Assembly: GCA_029565535.1 (NCBI GenBank)
Contig: JAKQNZ010000161.1
Location: forward strand, 1-46,497
Length of the DNA stretch: 46,497 nucleotides
Reading direction: 5' to 3'
Origin: Candidatus Cloacimonadota bacterium
Lineage (GTDB): Bacteria; Cloacimonadota; Cloacimonadia; Cloacimonadales; Cloacimonadaceae
Shown piece after piece: positions 1-10,300 of the stretch. The notes under the pieces are model-generated. The model did not search any database. It worked only from the letters and a program-made list of their open reading frames with translations, and had not been told where the DNA came from. The position numbers and the translations under genes are program-made. Positions within the stretch are counted from its first letter, which is position 1. Every line of letters begins with the position of its first letter.

Positions 1-119
1 AGGAATTATGCCGGTCTCTTAGATGAGATACCTGTTTTCTGGAGAGCCGTATGCGGGAGAACCGCACGTACGGTTCGGAGGGAGGGGAGCCCAGTAATGG
101 ATCGCTCCCCTACCCCTAT
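1..119 (+). mobile_element. 3' end of a group II intron (domain V and domain VI); the rest of the intron lies outside the window
   Basis: GAGCCGTATGCGGGAGAACCGCACGTACGGTTC (44-76) folds as a domain V hairpin with AGC triad and GAGA loop; followed by a GGGGAGC...GCTCCCC domain VI-like stem and a terminal CTACCCCTAT (AY 3' end). Confidence 0.88.
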
Positions 120-269
120 CAGGGACAGGGAACTGCATTACGGCATTGTTTGGGTTTATGAATATAGAAGTCTTAAGTCCGGGGCTTCGGCTGAACGATT
201 GAAAGTTCTCCTCATCCTTGCTGGCTTCCCGAATGTCTCGCCTGATCCTGGCGAATTCCTCCCCAACCG

Positions 270-313
270 CATTCGGGTGGGATTCGGGTAGGTTTCGGGT
301 GGCACTCCGGGGG
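270..313 (+). repeat. 11-bp tandem repeat, 4 imperfect units of CATTCGGGTGG
   Basis: CATTCGGGTGG/GATTCGGGTAG/GTTTCGGGTGG/CACTCCGGGGG read directly. Confidence 0.8.
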
Positions 314-358
314 CGAGCATGCAGGGAGGGTCAAATCGTAGCCCGAGAATTTTGCTGG

Positions 359-1495
359 CTACCTGATCACGATCTTGGCCAGTTTTACTTCCAGATCGGC
401 GTTTTTAAGGCTTTTTTTCCAGTGAGCCCTCAGTCGCAGTTCGGGTACTAGTTTATCTGATCCGCATAGGATGTAGGCCTCGCTTTGGGGGCATTTCCGT
501 TTTAGAAAGTCGCCCAAATCCTGGTAAAGCTTTTGGGATTCCAGTTGGGAGCCCAGACGCACACCGTAGGGAGGATTGGTGATGATGGTGTAGCCGCTGT
601 GTTCTTCCAGGCTTTGAAAGCTGGCTCGCTTCAGGCTGATCAGGTTTCCGAAAGGCAGATTGTTCAAGCTTTCTGCCGCCGTTCTCAGGTTAATCTCATT
701 GAGGTCGGAGCCGCTTATCAAGCCCTCCGGCAACACCCTGATTTTTGAGTTTTCTTCTGTTTTGATATGTTCCCAGAGGCTGGAAGAAAAATCCGGTAAG
801 TGACGGATGGCTGTATCTTGACGTAAATACGCTGCAGGAACCTTACAATAGCTCATCAACGCTTCGGCCAGGAGGGTGCCTGAACCGCACATCGGGTCTA
901 AAAGCGGTTTATCTCCCCGCCAGCCAGACAGCCTGATTATCGCGGCTGCCAGGGTTTCCTGCAAGGGTGCAGCAATGCTGGCCATTCGGTAGCCCCGTCT
1001 GTGCATACTGCCACTGATATCGAGCGATATCACTGCATGGTTTTCACGGATATGGAGATTGAAATTGATGTCAGCTCCACTGCTCTGGAAATCCGGCCGG
1101 CTGCCCTGCTGATTCCGAAACTGGTCGCAGATGGCGTCCTTCAAGCGCTGGCCGGCATAGAGCGAATGATTTATCTTGCTGGCGCTTACGTTGCTATCGA
1201 TGCCGAAGCTTTGATCAAGGGAAAACAGGCTGGTCCAGTCGATCAGTTTGCTGGCCATCGCATAGAGATATTTCTCGCTGTGGCAGCTAAAACTGGCCAG
1301 AGGCGCCAAAACCCTTTGAGCCAGCCGCGATGTATATACTACCCGGTACAAACACTGAGGTGAACAGGTAATGTACAACCCGCGGGGTACCTCTTTCAGT
1401 ACTGTGGCTCCGAGCTCACTCAGCTCTTCCCGGGCGTGTTTTTCCAGGCTGCCGGCCACTTGCACAAAGTATCTGTTTGATTTCTGATATTCCAT
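359..1495 (-). CDS. THUMP-domain class I SAM-dependent RNA methyltransferase (RlmL/YpsC-like)
   Basis: 378 aa ORF; LLDPMCGSGTLLAEA SAM motif and ITNPPYGVRLG (NPPY) motif, with THUMP-like N-terminus. Confidence 0.85.
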   Translation of the reverse strand: MEYQKSNRYFVQVAGSLEKHAREELSELGATVLKEVPRGLYITCSPQCLYRVVYTSRLAQRVLAPLASFSCHSEKYLYAMASKLIDWTSLFSLDQSFGIDSNVSASKINHSLYAGQRLKDAICDQFRNQQGSRPDFQSSGADINFNLHIRENHAVISLDISGSMHRRGYRMASIAAPLQETLAAAIIRLSGWRGDKPLLDPMCGSGTLLAEALMSYCKVPAAYLRQDTAIRHLPDFSSSLWEHIKTEENSKIRVLPEGLISGSDLNEINLRTAAESLNNLPFGNLISLKRASFQSLEEHSGYTIITNPPYGVRLGSQLESQKLYQDLGDFLKRKCPQSEAYILCGSDKLVPELRLRAHWKKSLKNADLEVKLAKIVIR

Positions 1496-1658
1496 TTCAT
1501 CTCCTTTTTCTTCAGTGTCCGCTGTGAAGATTCTGTCAACAGAAAGATAACAGGGATGCTTCCAAGATTTGAAGCGGCTTGCCTAAACAACTACATCTTT
1601 CCGGGTTTGCAGCTTTGGCTGGCAGCTTTATCTTATCTGGTAAAGGAGATTAATCATC

Positions 1659-2336
1659 ATGAAACTGCAATACCTTGGCCACTCAGCTTTTCGGATCGTT
1701 TCGGAAAAAGGAATAAGCATTGTTATCGATCCCTTTTTGGATAGAAACCCATTGGCTACTCTGAAATCAGACCAGTTGAGCGCTGAATATATCGTGCTTA
1801 CTCATGCGCATGGCGATCATGTGGGAGATACACTTTCCCTAGCTAAAAAGGGGAATACGACCATTATCGGAGTAGGAGAGCTGATGAGCATGTTTGCCGA
1901 AAAGGGCTACAAGACGCATTCATTGCAAATAGGAGGAGCTTTTCGATTTGATTTTGGCAGGTTGAAGCTGGTGCCAGCCTTGCACGGCAGCCTTACTCAC
2001 GATGGCCGCTATGCGGGATTGGCCGCGGGGGTTGTGCTTAGCATTGACGGGAAAAACATCTATCATTGCGGTGATACTGGCATATTTGGAGATATGAAAC
2101 TGATCGGAGAAATGCAACCGATAGACCTGCTGCTCATCCCGATTGGAGGGAACTATACCATGGATGCCGATGATGCGCTGTGGGCCGTGAAACTTGTCCA
2201 GCCAAAGTTGGCCATCCCTATGCATTACAATACATTTCCGCTGATCAAAGCAGATCCGCATGAATTTGTGGGCCGATTGTCCAAACAGGGCTTCAACGGG
2301 AAAGTGATGGAGATCGGTGAGGAATTAAGCTTTTGA
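1659..2336 (+). CDS. UPF0173-type metal-dependent hydrolase (metallo-beta-lactamase fold)
   Basis: MKLQYLGHSAFRI start, LTHAHGDHVGD (HxHxDH) motif, C-terminal IPMHYNTFP. Confidence 0.9.
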   Translation: MKLQYLGHSAFRIVSEKGISIVIDPFLDRNPLATLKSDQLSAEYIVLTHAHGDHVGDTLSLAKKGNTTIIGVGELMSMFAEKGYKTHSLQIGGAFRFDFGRLKLVPALHGSLTHDGRYAGLAAGVVLSIDGKNIYHCGDTGIFGDMKLIGEMQPIDLLLIPIGGNYTMDADDALWAVKLVQPKLAIPMHYNTFPLIKADPHEFVGRLSKQGFNGKVMEIGEELSF

Positions 2337-2423
2337 AACACTGCTTATTAGCAAGATTTCAGATTTCCCTTGCCAGAATAAGCACCTTGAAATTAAAGGG
2401 ATAAAACTAATGGGGAGATTAAG

Positions 2424-2762
2424 ATGACCGATAAAGAAAAACAAAACTGCAACTGCGGCGAACACCACGATCATGATTGTGGCGACGATTGCGACTGCGA
2501 AAGCAATACCATCACCCTGGAAATGGAAGATGGCAGCACCAAGGATTTTACTATCCTGAACATTCTGGAACACGAAGGCCAGCAATATGTGGCTCTGGCA
2601 GAAGAAGGAAGCGTGGAATACGATATCCTGCGCTTCGTGGAAGTAGAAGATAATCTTGAGCTTAGCATCATCGAAGACGACAATGAATACAACACCGTTG
2701 CCGATAAATTTGACGAACTCTTTAATAGCGAGCTCGAAGATCTGGAACTGCTGGATAAGTAA
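2424..2762 (+). CDS. DUF1292 family protein with Cys/His-rich N-terminal extension
   Basis: ITLEMEDGSTKDFTILNILEHEGQQYVAL...VEVEDNLELSIIEDDNEYNTVADKFDELF matches the DUF1292 pattern; N-terminus NCNCGEHHDHDCGDDCDC. Confidence 0.75.
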   Translation: MTDKEKQNCNCGEHHDHDCGDDCDCESNTITLEMEDGSTKDFTILNILEHEGQQYVALAEEGSVEYDILRFVEVEDNLELSIIEDDNEYNTVADKFDELFNSELEDLELLDK

Positions 2763-2789
2763 GCTAAAGCCGGTTTTGCCTTTACTATG

Positions 2790-2813
2790 ACCCCGCCTTG
2801 CTGCGGGGTTTTC
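2790..2813 (+). terminator. Rho-independent terminator after the DUF1292 gene
   Basis: CCCCGC-CTTGCT-GCGGGG followed by TTTTC. Confidence 0.8.
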
Positions 2814-2917
2814 TTTCATTACAAACCAAACCCGATGTAAACCATTGAATTTGCTTGACGAATTTCTTTGGAAGCGGGAACCTGCCGCATAACCTGATTG
2901 AGGAGTAAGAATTTACC

Positions 2918-4168
2918 ATGCATGCAGATACATTGATTACCAATATCGGACAGCTACATACCCTGATAAGCCAGAATGGCCCCAAAACCGGCCAGGCCTT
3001 GGAAGAAACTGGCCTTCTGGAAGACGCCGCAATTGCCATTTGCGATGGCATGATCAAGGCAGTAGGGAAAAGCTCTGAATTTGAAGCTGCTTATACGTGG
3101 GACGAATGCATTGATGCAAAGGGTAAGCTGGCTTTGCCGGGTTTCGTGGATTGCCATACCCATCCGGTGTTTGTGCATACTCGGGAAAATGAATTTGCCA
3201 TGCGTCTTGCTGGTAAGAGCTATGTAGAAATCGCCCAGGCTGGAGGTGGCATCAGAAGTACTATCACCACGACTCGCCATGCCTCTGAAGACCAGCTCTT
3301 TGAGCTCGCCAGCCGCCGCATCCATAGGATGATTGCGCTGGGAACCACTACTATTGAAGCAAAAAGCGGTTATGGCCTCGATACGGAAAGTGAATTGAAA
3401 CAATTGAGAGTGATAAAGCGCTTGAATGAAGAACTACCCATAGACATAGTTCCGACCTTCATGGGAGCGCATGAATTCCCCACAGAATACAAAAACAATC
3501 ATGCCGCTTATCTCGAGATTTTGTGTAAAGAGATGATCCCCGCCGTAGCCGAACAGGGCATCGCGGAATTTTGCGATATCTTCACCGAAGCGCATGTTTA
3601 TAGCCTGGACGAAACCCGCAAGGTGCTTGGTTGCGCCAAAGAGCATGGCCTGAAGCTGAAAATGCATGCCGATGAGATTGAGCCAATGGGCGGCGCTGAA
3701 CTGGCAGCAGAACTGGGCTGTATATCTGCAGATCATCTGGGAAAAACGGGAACCAAAGGTATTATCGCTTTGCGTGCGGCAGGAGTGATTCCAGTTCTGC
3801 TCCCGGCCACTCTGTTTTCCCTTCGCAGTAAAAGCTATGCCGATGCGCAGCAGATGCAGGAAAAAGGATTGCCAATCGCAATTGCCACAGATTACAATCC
3901 TGGCAGTTGCAACTGCGATTCCCTGCCTTTCACGATCACGCTGGCCTGTTTGCAAATGGGTTTGAGCCCGGCCGCAGGATTGAACGCCGCCACCCTGAAC
4001 GCAGCTTATGCCATAGATAGAGGTGCCAGGATAGGTTCGCTCGAACCCGGCAAACAAGCCGATGTTACCCTTTGGGATATTCCTGGCATAGATTTCATAC
4101 CATATCATTTTGGTTCATCACATCTGTGTCGCGTTATCAAACAAGGCAAGACGGTCTTTTCAGCCTGA
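2918..4168 (+). CDS. hutI: imidazolonepropionase
   Basis: 416 aa amidohydrolase: FVDCHTHPVF, EAKSGYGL, KMHADEIEPMGGAELAAELG, ATDYNPGSCNCDS. Confidence 0.93.
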   Translation: MHADTLITNIGQLHTLISQNGPKTGQALEETGLLEDAAIAICDGMIKAVGKSSEFEAAYTWDECIDAKGKLALPGFVDCHTHPVFVHTRENEFAMRLAGKSYVEIAQAGGGIRSTITTTRHASEDQLFELASRRIHRMIALGTTTIEAKSGYGLDTESELKQLRVIKRLNEELPIDIVPTFMGAHEFPTEYKNNHAAYLEILCKEMIPAVAEQGIAEFCDIFTEAHVYSLDETRKVLGCAKEHGLKLKMHADEIEPMGGAELAAELGCISADHLGKTGTKGIIALRAAGVIPVLLPATLFSLRSKSYADAQQMQEKGLPIAIATDYNPGSCNCDSLPFTITLACLQMGLSPAAGLNAATLNAAYAIDRGARIGSLEPGKQADVTLWDIPGIDFIPYHFGSSHLCRVIKQGKTVFSA

Positions 4169-4172
4169 CAGT

Positions 4173-6296
4173 ATGGAAGATATCTCTCTAACTAGCTACA
4201 ATGTAATCCGCTCCATCAGCAGATCACGCCGCTTCTGCCTCTATCAGGCCAGCAGCATTGTTGGCGCAAATGAGGTCTTTATTAAAACCCCCGACCCAAT
4301 GCGCCTGAAAGACAGTGAATTGGCTCAGCAGCTCCTGAAAGAAGCTCAAACCCACATCCAGCTTTCACATCCAGGGATCCGGGCTGGGTTTGAGGCCAGA
4401 GAAGATAATGGAGTGCCGTTTTTTATTGGGGAATACATCGACGGAGTGCCACTTGCCGCCTATTTGATTTCGGAAGACACTAGCCAGAATCCCCAGCAAA
4501 ATCTGTTCTGGCTGTCTGAACTGCTGGAAGCCATATCCTATGCTCATTCCCAGGGCTTCGTACATCTGAATCTCAATCCGTACAACATCATCGTGGAGCG
4601 TAGCGGAAAACTGCGGATCATCGGATTCGGCAAAGCAAAAAACACTTGGAGGACGGCTGAAGAAAGCTTTGGCACCTACCATCCCCTGCTGTATGTGCCT
4701 GCTGAGCTTTTTCAAGCCGGGGTTGCCCTGCCGGCTTCCGACCTGTACTCCTGGGCTGCGCTAGCATATCAGCTATTCTGTGGGGTATTGCCCTGGAGAA
4801 TCGATCAACAGCTAACTTTTGAGCAACAAAAACAGCAAGCCCTCTGCAGGGCAGTCATCATGCCTGAAGTGCTGAAAAAAGAGATGCCGGATTGGCTCTT
4901 TGCCCTGCTTTTGCAATGCCTGAAACTGGATCCGCATCAGCGCTTCAGTTCTGCAGCAGAACTTTTGGAACTTCTGAACAACCAAGGCAAAGAAAGTTTG
5001 ATTCTGGAGCCCGAACCAGAGCCAGAACCCGAACCAGAACCAGACCCCGAACCAGAACCAGAACCAGAGCCAGAACCCGAACCCGAACCAGAACCAGAAC
5101 CAGAACCAGAACCTATGATTCCTGCTCCTAAGGACGAGGAAATCCCTATAAAGAAAGAGCTTATCGAGCCGGTTGATCAGAATATCGAAGACCTTGAAGT
5201 CAGTTTACTCAGCTTGCTAGACGATGATATATCCATCCCCTTTGAAGTTGCCACGCCGAGTCAACCGGATTACTTATTTATCGAAGAAGATTTGTCCGAA
5301 CCTGTCAAACCCATTGTCACTCCCACTCCCCGCACTCCCGATCTCTCGACCCCTCGACCCCAAGACCCCTCGACCTCTCGACCCCAAGACCTTTCGTATC
5401 CAGAAACAGCAGGCCTCAAGCATACCTTTCGTATCTTGTTATGGGCTTCCGCTTTGGTAGTGGTTTTTGCCCTGGTGAAGTATTTGGCCTTTAGTCCCCG
5501 TCCCAAGCTGAATAAAGCTGAGGACAGCCTGGAAGTCCTTTTGCCGGAAGCTGTGCCTGGAGAAGAAAACGCGCCTCTTGAGATGGTTAAAGTGAAGGGA
5601 GATACCCTGGTGATGGGTGATATTGGGCCTTTTGCGGATGACGACGAATTTCCCCTGATCACGTTGCCGGTGCCCAGCTTCTGGATTTCGAAAACGGAAA
5701 TCACCCAGCAACAATGGCTGATGGTGTTTCCCGCAAATCCGGCTGTAAACAAGGATTTACAACGTCCGATCGAAAACATCAGCTTTTATGAAGTGATAGA
5801 GTATTGCAATGCAAAGAGTTTGAAGGATGGTTATACCCCCTGTTATGACTATCTGGATACAGAAGTAATATGTAATTTTGATGCTGATGGATACCGTCTG
5901 CCCACTGAGGCTGAATGGGAACTAGCCGCAAAAGCTGGGAAACGGCGGGACTTCTATACTTATAGCGGGTCTGAACAAGCGGATGAAATCGGTTGGTACA
6001 ATGGCAATAGCGACGCCCAAAGCCATCCGGTGAGGCAGAAGAAACCCAATCAGCTTGGCATTTTTGACCTCAGCGGCAATCTCTATGAATGGGTTTGGAA
6101 CTGGTATGCTCCATATAGCTATAGAATTGTCGACCAGTTCAAAGGCCCAGCCGAAGGTACCGATAAGGTGATTCGGGGCGGCTCCTGGTATCATCCTGAA
6201 TCAGAGATGAGGGTTAGCAACCGCAGTTTTGCCAAACCCTTCCAAAAAAGCGCTTATCTGGGCTTCAGAGTTGTGCGGAGTAGCTCGACCGAGTAG
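4173..6296 (+). CDS. protein-kinase-fold (pseudokinase-like) protein with Glu-Pro repeat linker, TM helix and C-terminal SUMF1/FGE-sulfatase domain
   Basis: N-terminal kinase fold with VFIK, HLNLNPYN, GFG; (EP)n linker; TM ILLWASALVVVFALVKYLAF; FGE pattern RLPTEAEWELAAKAG...GNLYEWVWNWY...VIRGGSWYHPES...LGFRVVR. Start placed at ATG 4173 rather than the upstream ATG overlapping hutI. Confidence 0.85.
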   Translation: MEDISLTSYNVIRSISRSRRFCLYQASSIVGANEVFIKTPDPMRLKDSELAQQLLKEAQTHIQLSHPGIRAGFEAREDNGVPFFIGEYIDGVPLAAYLISEDTSQNPQQNLFWLSELLEAISYAHSQGFVHLNLNPYNIIVERSGKLRIIGFGKAKNTWRTAEESFGTYHPLLYVPAELFQAGVALPASDLYSWAALAYQLFCGVLPWRIDQQLTFEQQKQQALCRAVIMPEVLKKEMPDWLFALLLQCLKLDPHQRFSSAAELLELLNNQGKESLILEPEPEPEPEPEPDPEPEPEPEPEPEPEPEPEPEPEPMIPAPKDEEIPIKKELIEPVDQNIEDLEVSLLSLLDDDISIPFEVATPSQPDYLFIEEDLSEPVKPIVTPTPRTPDLSTPRPQDPSTSRPQDLSYPETAGLKHTFRILLWASALVVVFALVKYLAFSPRPKLNKAEDSLEVLLPEAVPGEENAPLEMVKVKGDTLVMGDIGPFADDDEFPLITLPVPSFWISKTEITQQQWLMVFPANPAVNKDLQRPIENISFYEVIEYCNAKSLKDGYTPCYDYLDTEVICNFDADGYRLPTEAEWELAAKAGKRRDFYTYSGSEQADEIGWYNGNSDAQSHPVRQKKPNQLGIFDLSGNLYEWVWNWYAPYSYRIVDQFKGPAEGTDKVIRGGSWYHPESEMRVSNRSFAKPFQKSAYLGFRVVRSSSTE
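5007..5114 (+). repeat. 6-bp repeat (GARCCN) encoding a Glu-Pro run (one Asp-Pro) inside the fusion gene
   Basis: 36 codons alternating GAA/GAG and CCA/CCC/CCT. Confidence 0.95.
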
Positions 6297-6482
6297 AAGA
6301 GCCTCCTGTCACTTCAAATAGAAGATGGGTTTTGTCGATATCCTTTATAGGTTCATAGGATAGGAATCATCACAACATGCGTGATCCTGAATTGCCGTCC
6401 CCGGACTCTGTAGCTAAATGGACATCTGATCAGAAAACCGTTAAAACCCGGGGAATCCGTGAAAATCCGAGCTCCTAATTGC

Positions 6483-7361
6483 TTAGTATTCTGTGTCCTC
6501 ATTATTAACCCTTTCCTGTAGCAGTCTCAGGATAGGGCCGAAGCGGATAATGTTTTTTTTGGCCTGTTTCAGGCTTTCCCTTGCTCCAGCCAGATCACCT
6601 CTATGTAATTGGAGGCGGATCAGTTCTTCGTAGATAGTACTGAGATACGGATTCAAGTTCTGAGCGCGGCGCAGCAGATCCATTGCTTTGTCGGGCAATC
6701 CGATTTTGGCTGCGGAATTGGCGTAGTAGATCAGGTTTTCGGGGCTGTTGATGGCTCCCAGCACTTCATACTCTGCGAAGCAGTGATAGGCTTTCAGCCA
6801 GATGCCACGTTTGGAATTAACCAGAGCCGAAAGCAGCATCAATTGTCGATGTTTGCCAAATCTGGCTTCAGCAGTGCGGATCACCTCGTTGGCCGTTTCA
6901 TAGTTTTGGATGCGGATATACTGCTCGATCAGCAGGAAATAGATGAAGGGGTTGTCGTCCATCACCTTCAGAATCTGCTGGATAGTTTCTATGCTTTCTT
7001 TGTATGAGCCGTTGAAGGCGTGGCAAAGGGCTTTATTATATAGAACTTCAGGTGTGGGGTCGCTGATCCGGTTAAAGTAGCTGATCGCAATCCGGTATTC
7101 GTACATCGAGAAATAGCAGGTGCCAATCAGAAAATGAAGCTGGGGGCTATCCGGGCGTAAAGCACTGGCTTTCTGATAATAGCTGAGGGCTTTTTCAAAA
7201 AACTGCTTTTCCATGTAGATATCTCCCAGATTCATAATGATCCGAAGGTTATCCGGATATTGGTCATTAGCTTGTTCCAGCAGATTCACGGCATGCAGCC
7301 AATTGCTTTTCAACAGAGCATTTGCCCTCATAATCAGGTTGCTGATCTCGGTTTGCTTCAT
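6483..7361 (-). CDS. tetratricopeptide repeat protein
   Basis: 292 aa with TPR-like helical repeats (MNLGDIYMEKQFFEKALSYYQKASALRPDSPQLHFLIGTCYF...). Confidence 0.8.
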   Translation of the reverse strand: MKQTEISNLIMRANALLKSNWLHAVNLLEQANDQYPDNLRIIMNLGDIYMEKQFFEKALSYYQKASALRPDSPQLHFLIGTCYFSMYEYRIAISYFNRISDPTPEVLYNKALCHAFNGSYKESIETIQQILKVMDDNPFIYFLLIEQYIRIQNYETANEVIRTAEARFGKHRQLMLLSALVNSKRGIWLKAYHCFAEYEVLGAINSPENLIYYANSAAKIGLPDKAMDLLRRAQNLNPYLSTIYEELIRLQLHRGDLAGARESLKQAKKNIIRFGPILRLLQERVNNEDTEY

Positions 7362-7363
7362 TT

Positions 7364-10300
7364 CTATTTTAGTTCCTTCAACAATTCCTTCACAGCTCGC
7401 TCCAACTGGGGATCGCGTTCGGCAATCGTGTCTTCAGGTTGGTTCTCTACTATGATATCAGGTCTGGCGCCGCTGCCTTCCATATTCGCCCCGTCCAGTT
7501 TGTACCAGCCGGTTCCTGGCATGCGCATAGACGATCCATCCAGCAGATAATAATGCCAGGTTCCGATCACAGCTCCGCTGGAAGGGGTTCCGACTACCTT
7601 GCCCAGCTTTAGTTCCTGATAAATTGTGGGGAATATCTCGCCGTCGGAAAATGAATCTTCGTTTACCAGTACGATAGTTGGCTTATCCCAGGCTCGGCGT
7701 GGCTCCAAACGTTGCATCATACTCAGGCCGCGACTGCGGGAATAGGCATAGCGTTTTTTTTGCAGCAGGGAGATGATCTGATCGTGGATATGCCCGCCAG
7801 TATTGCCCCGGACATCGATTACCAAGGCTTCCTTGTCAAAATTATCCCGGAATAGCTCGGTGTAAAACTGTGTCCAATCCGCAGCCCCCATCGAGGGAAT
7901 GTGAATATAGCCCAGTCTTCCCTGAGAAAGATTCTCAACCAGGTTTCTACTGATCTGGGTGTTGTAGGAGTACTTCAGTTCCTGCATCTCAGCCCAGCTA
8001 AGACCGTTCAGGGTGGCTACGAAGTTTTCTTCATTCTGGCGGTACTTCAGATTGATTCTTTTGGCTGCTTTCCCAGCCAAGAGGGAATCCAAAGGGGTTT
8101 TGGAATTTATGCTCACTCCATCGATGTGGGTGAGGATAGCTCCGTCTTTCATCTTGTAAAATGAGGCCAGGCGGGAACCGGGGTAAACGCGGCTGACTTT
8201 GATTCCCTCAGCTAAGGGGCTGGAAAAATCGAATTCGATTCCCAAATAGCATGAAGGCAGGCTGAACTGGTCTTCGTCTCGTCTTGGATAAAAACCAGTA
8301 TGAGACGCATTCACGTCGCCGATCATTTCCGAGATTATCAGGCCTACCTCATTTATGGAGCGGGCTTTATCCACGTAAGGCCGGTACAGCTCATACAGCT
8401 TTTTCCAGTTCTTGCCATGCATATCCGGATCGTAAAAATTATCCCCAAATACTCCCCAGGCTTCTTCAAAAACCCTTTGGTTCAGCAGGTTTGAATCGTA
8501 CTTGTATTCATAGTCGGCGACGATTTCTTTGCGTGAGGAATTTCCCAAATTGTAGGATTTCAGCTGCCCGCCTACCAGATAGTAAACTGTATCGCCAAGC
8601 TTCGACCAGCCTTCTGCGTTTTTTCCGAAATTCACCTCTTCCTTGATGTTTTTTCCAAAGAGGTTGGCTTTCTTGAGGTAGGAGTTATTTTCAGGACTAT
8701 TGGCGGCCTCGATGAAATAGAAAGTGCTGTCGCTTATCACATCCAGCACGAAGATACTCGCGTCACTTGCATTGATGATGGGGTAAAAGCGTTTCTCGAT
8801 GCCTTCCCACAGGATTTCCAGCGCTTTTGGCTCTGGTTTTGCAGTTTCGTCTTCAATCACGATGTCCAATACCAGGTTTCCATTTTCGTCCAGTTCCTTA
8901 TCTGTTTTGCTGCTGTCAGTTTCGGTTTTGGAAGTACTAAGAATCTCCTGCCAGTAATCCTTGTCGAGCTCAAATTCGTCCCTGGGAACCAAATCGAGCC
9001 GGTAAATCGAGCTATTGCGGGTAAGCAAGATGGAGCGGTTATCGGGAGTCCAGTAGATTGATCTCCACCATCCGTCATCTGCCAGGATTCTTCGGCTGCT
9101 TTGGCTGGTAAAATCATACAGATACAATTCCCGCACATAATTATCATCGCGCAAGGTTCCATATACTGCGTGAGTTCCCTGCTCGTTCACTGCAAAATTC
9201 GTATGCACAGCCCAAGCTGTGTCGATGGGACGGATGTTTACCAGCCCTGAATCGGCTATGGCAACTTTGTTATGTCTGAAATAATCGGCATAGAGAAAGC
9301 TCCAGCGTCCCTTTTTATCCATGTTCAGGTCTTCGATACTAAGGCTGTCCGCTCCGAACCAATCAACCTTTTTCAGGCTGATTACCGAATCGGCGGTAGC
9401 AATAAACAGCTTGTTTTTACCATTGTCCAGTTTACTCATCACCAAACGGCGGTTATCCAAGAACTGCATGCTGTTTATCCCAGAGTGGTCGAAGCTGATC
9501 TGCCTAACCTCGCCGCCTTTGCGGGGCATGAAAAAACTGTCGTATTTATGATTGAATCCGATCAGCAATTGATCTGGAGACACTGCGTAGTTGACAAATT
9601 CATTGCGTACTTTGCTGCGCTGAAGAGTGGGTTTCCAGTTGTCTCCAGCCAAGTTTATTTCCAGTTTGCTTATCTTGTCTGCAGCCTTGCTTTCCGGGTC
9701 ATATCTATACAGACTGTCAAACAGCTCAAATACAATGCGGTCGTTCTTTCTGGCTATGCTTATTTCTCTGGCGCTGAAGGTGGAGAAGCTGCTAAGCTTT
9801 TGGGCTTTTTTGAAGTTCAGGTTATGAACTCTGTATAGCTGCAGATTTTCTCCGTCAGAGCCGCAGTAGTAAAGAGCATTGCCATTCTGGGAATAGCGGG
9901 GATAAAGCTCCGACAACTCAGTATCAGTAAGCTTTCGGTATTTCCTGGTGGCGATTTCCACTTGCCACAGCTCACCGTTTGCGCTGCCACGATATGCTTC
10001 CCTGCGGGAGTAACCACTGTTTTGATACACTATGCTTTTGTTATCGGGCGAGAGGGTGGCGAAGCGGGAAGCTATCTCTGCCAGCAGCAATGGTCGGGTT
10101 CCATCTATAGGAACCTTGTAGAATGAGGTTCCCCAGCGATGAGAATATTTGGTACAAAGCAGGTTCTGGGAATCGTTAAACCAATCTGCCAAACCCAGGT
10201 TTTCTCTGATTATCACTTTGGCTTCTCCGCCACCGGAAGGCATCAGATAAAGGTAGTTTTGTCCGTCCCGGTTTGAAGAAAAGGCAATATGCCGGCCATC

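Noticed and set aside
2325-2819. 164-aa minus-strand ORF with hydrophobic segments
   Set aside because: Antisense to the DUF1292 gene; hydrophobicity arises from reverse-reading acidic codons.
3434-4108. 224-aa minus-strand ORF
   Set aside because: Antisense to hutI, no family features.
4892-5131. ORF encoding an Arg-Thr repeat protein
   Set aside because: It is the +2 frame of the Glu-Pro codon repeat inside the longer fusion gene; a low-complexity artefact.
9272-9838. 188-aa plus-strand ORF
   Set aside because: Antisense to the tricorn-like gene, no domain evidence.
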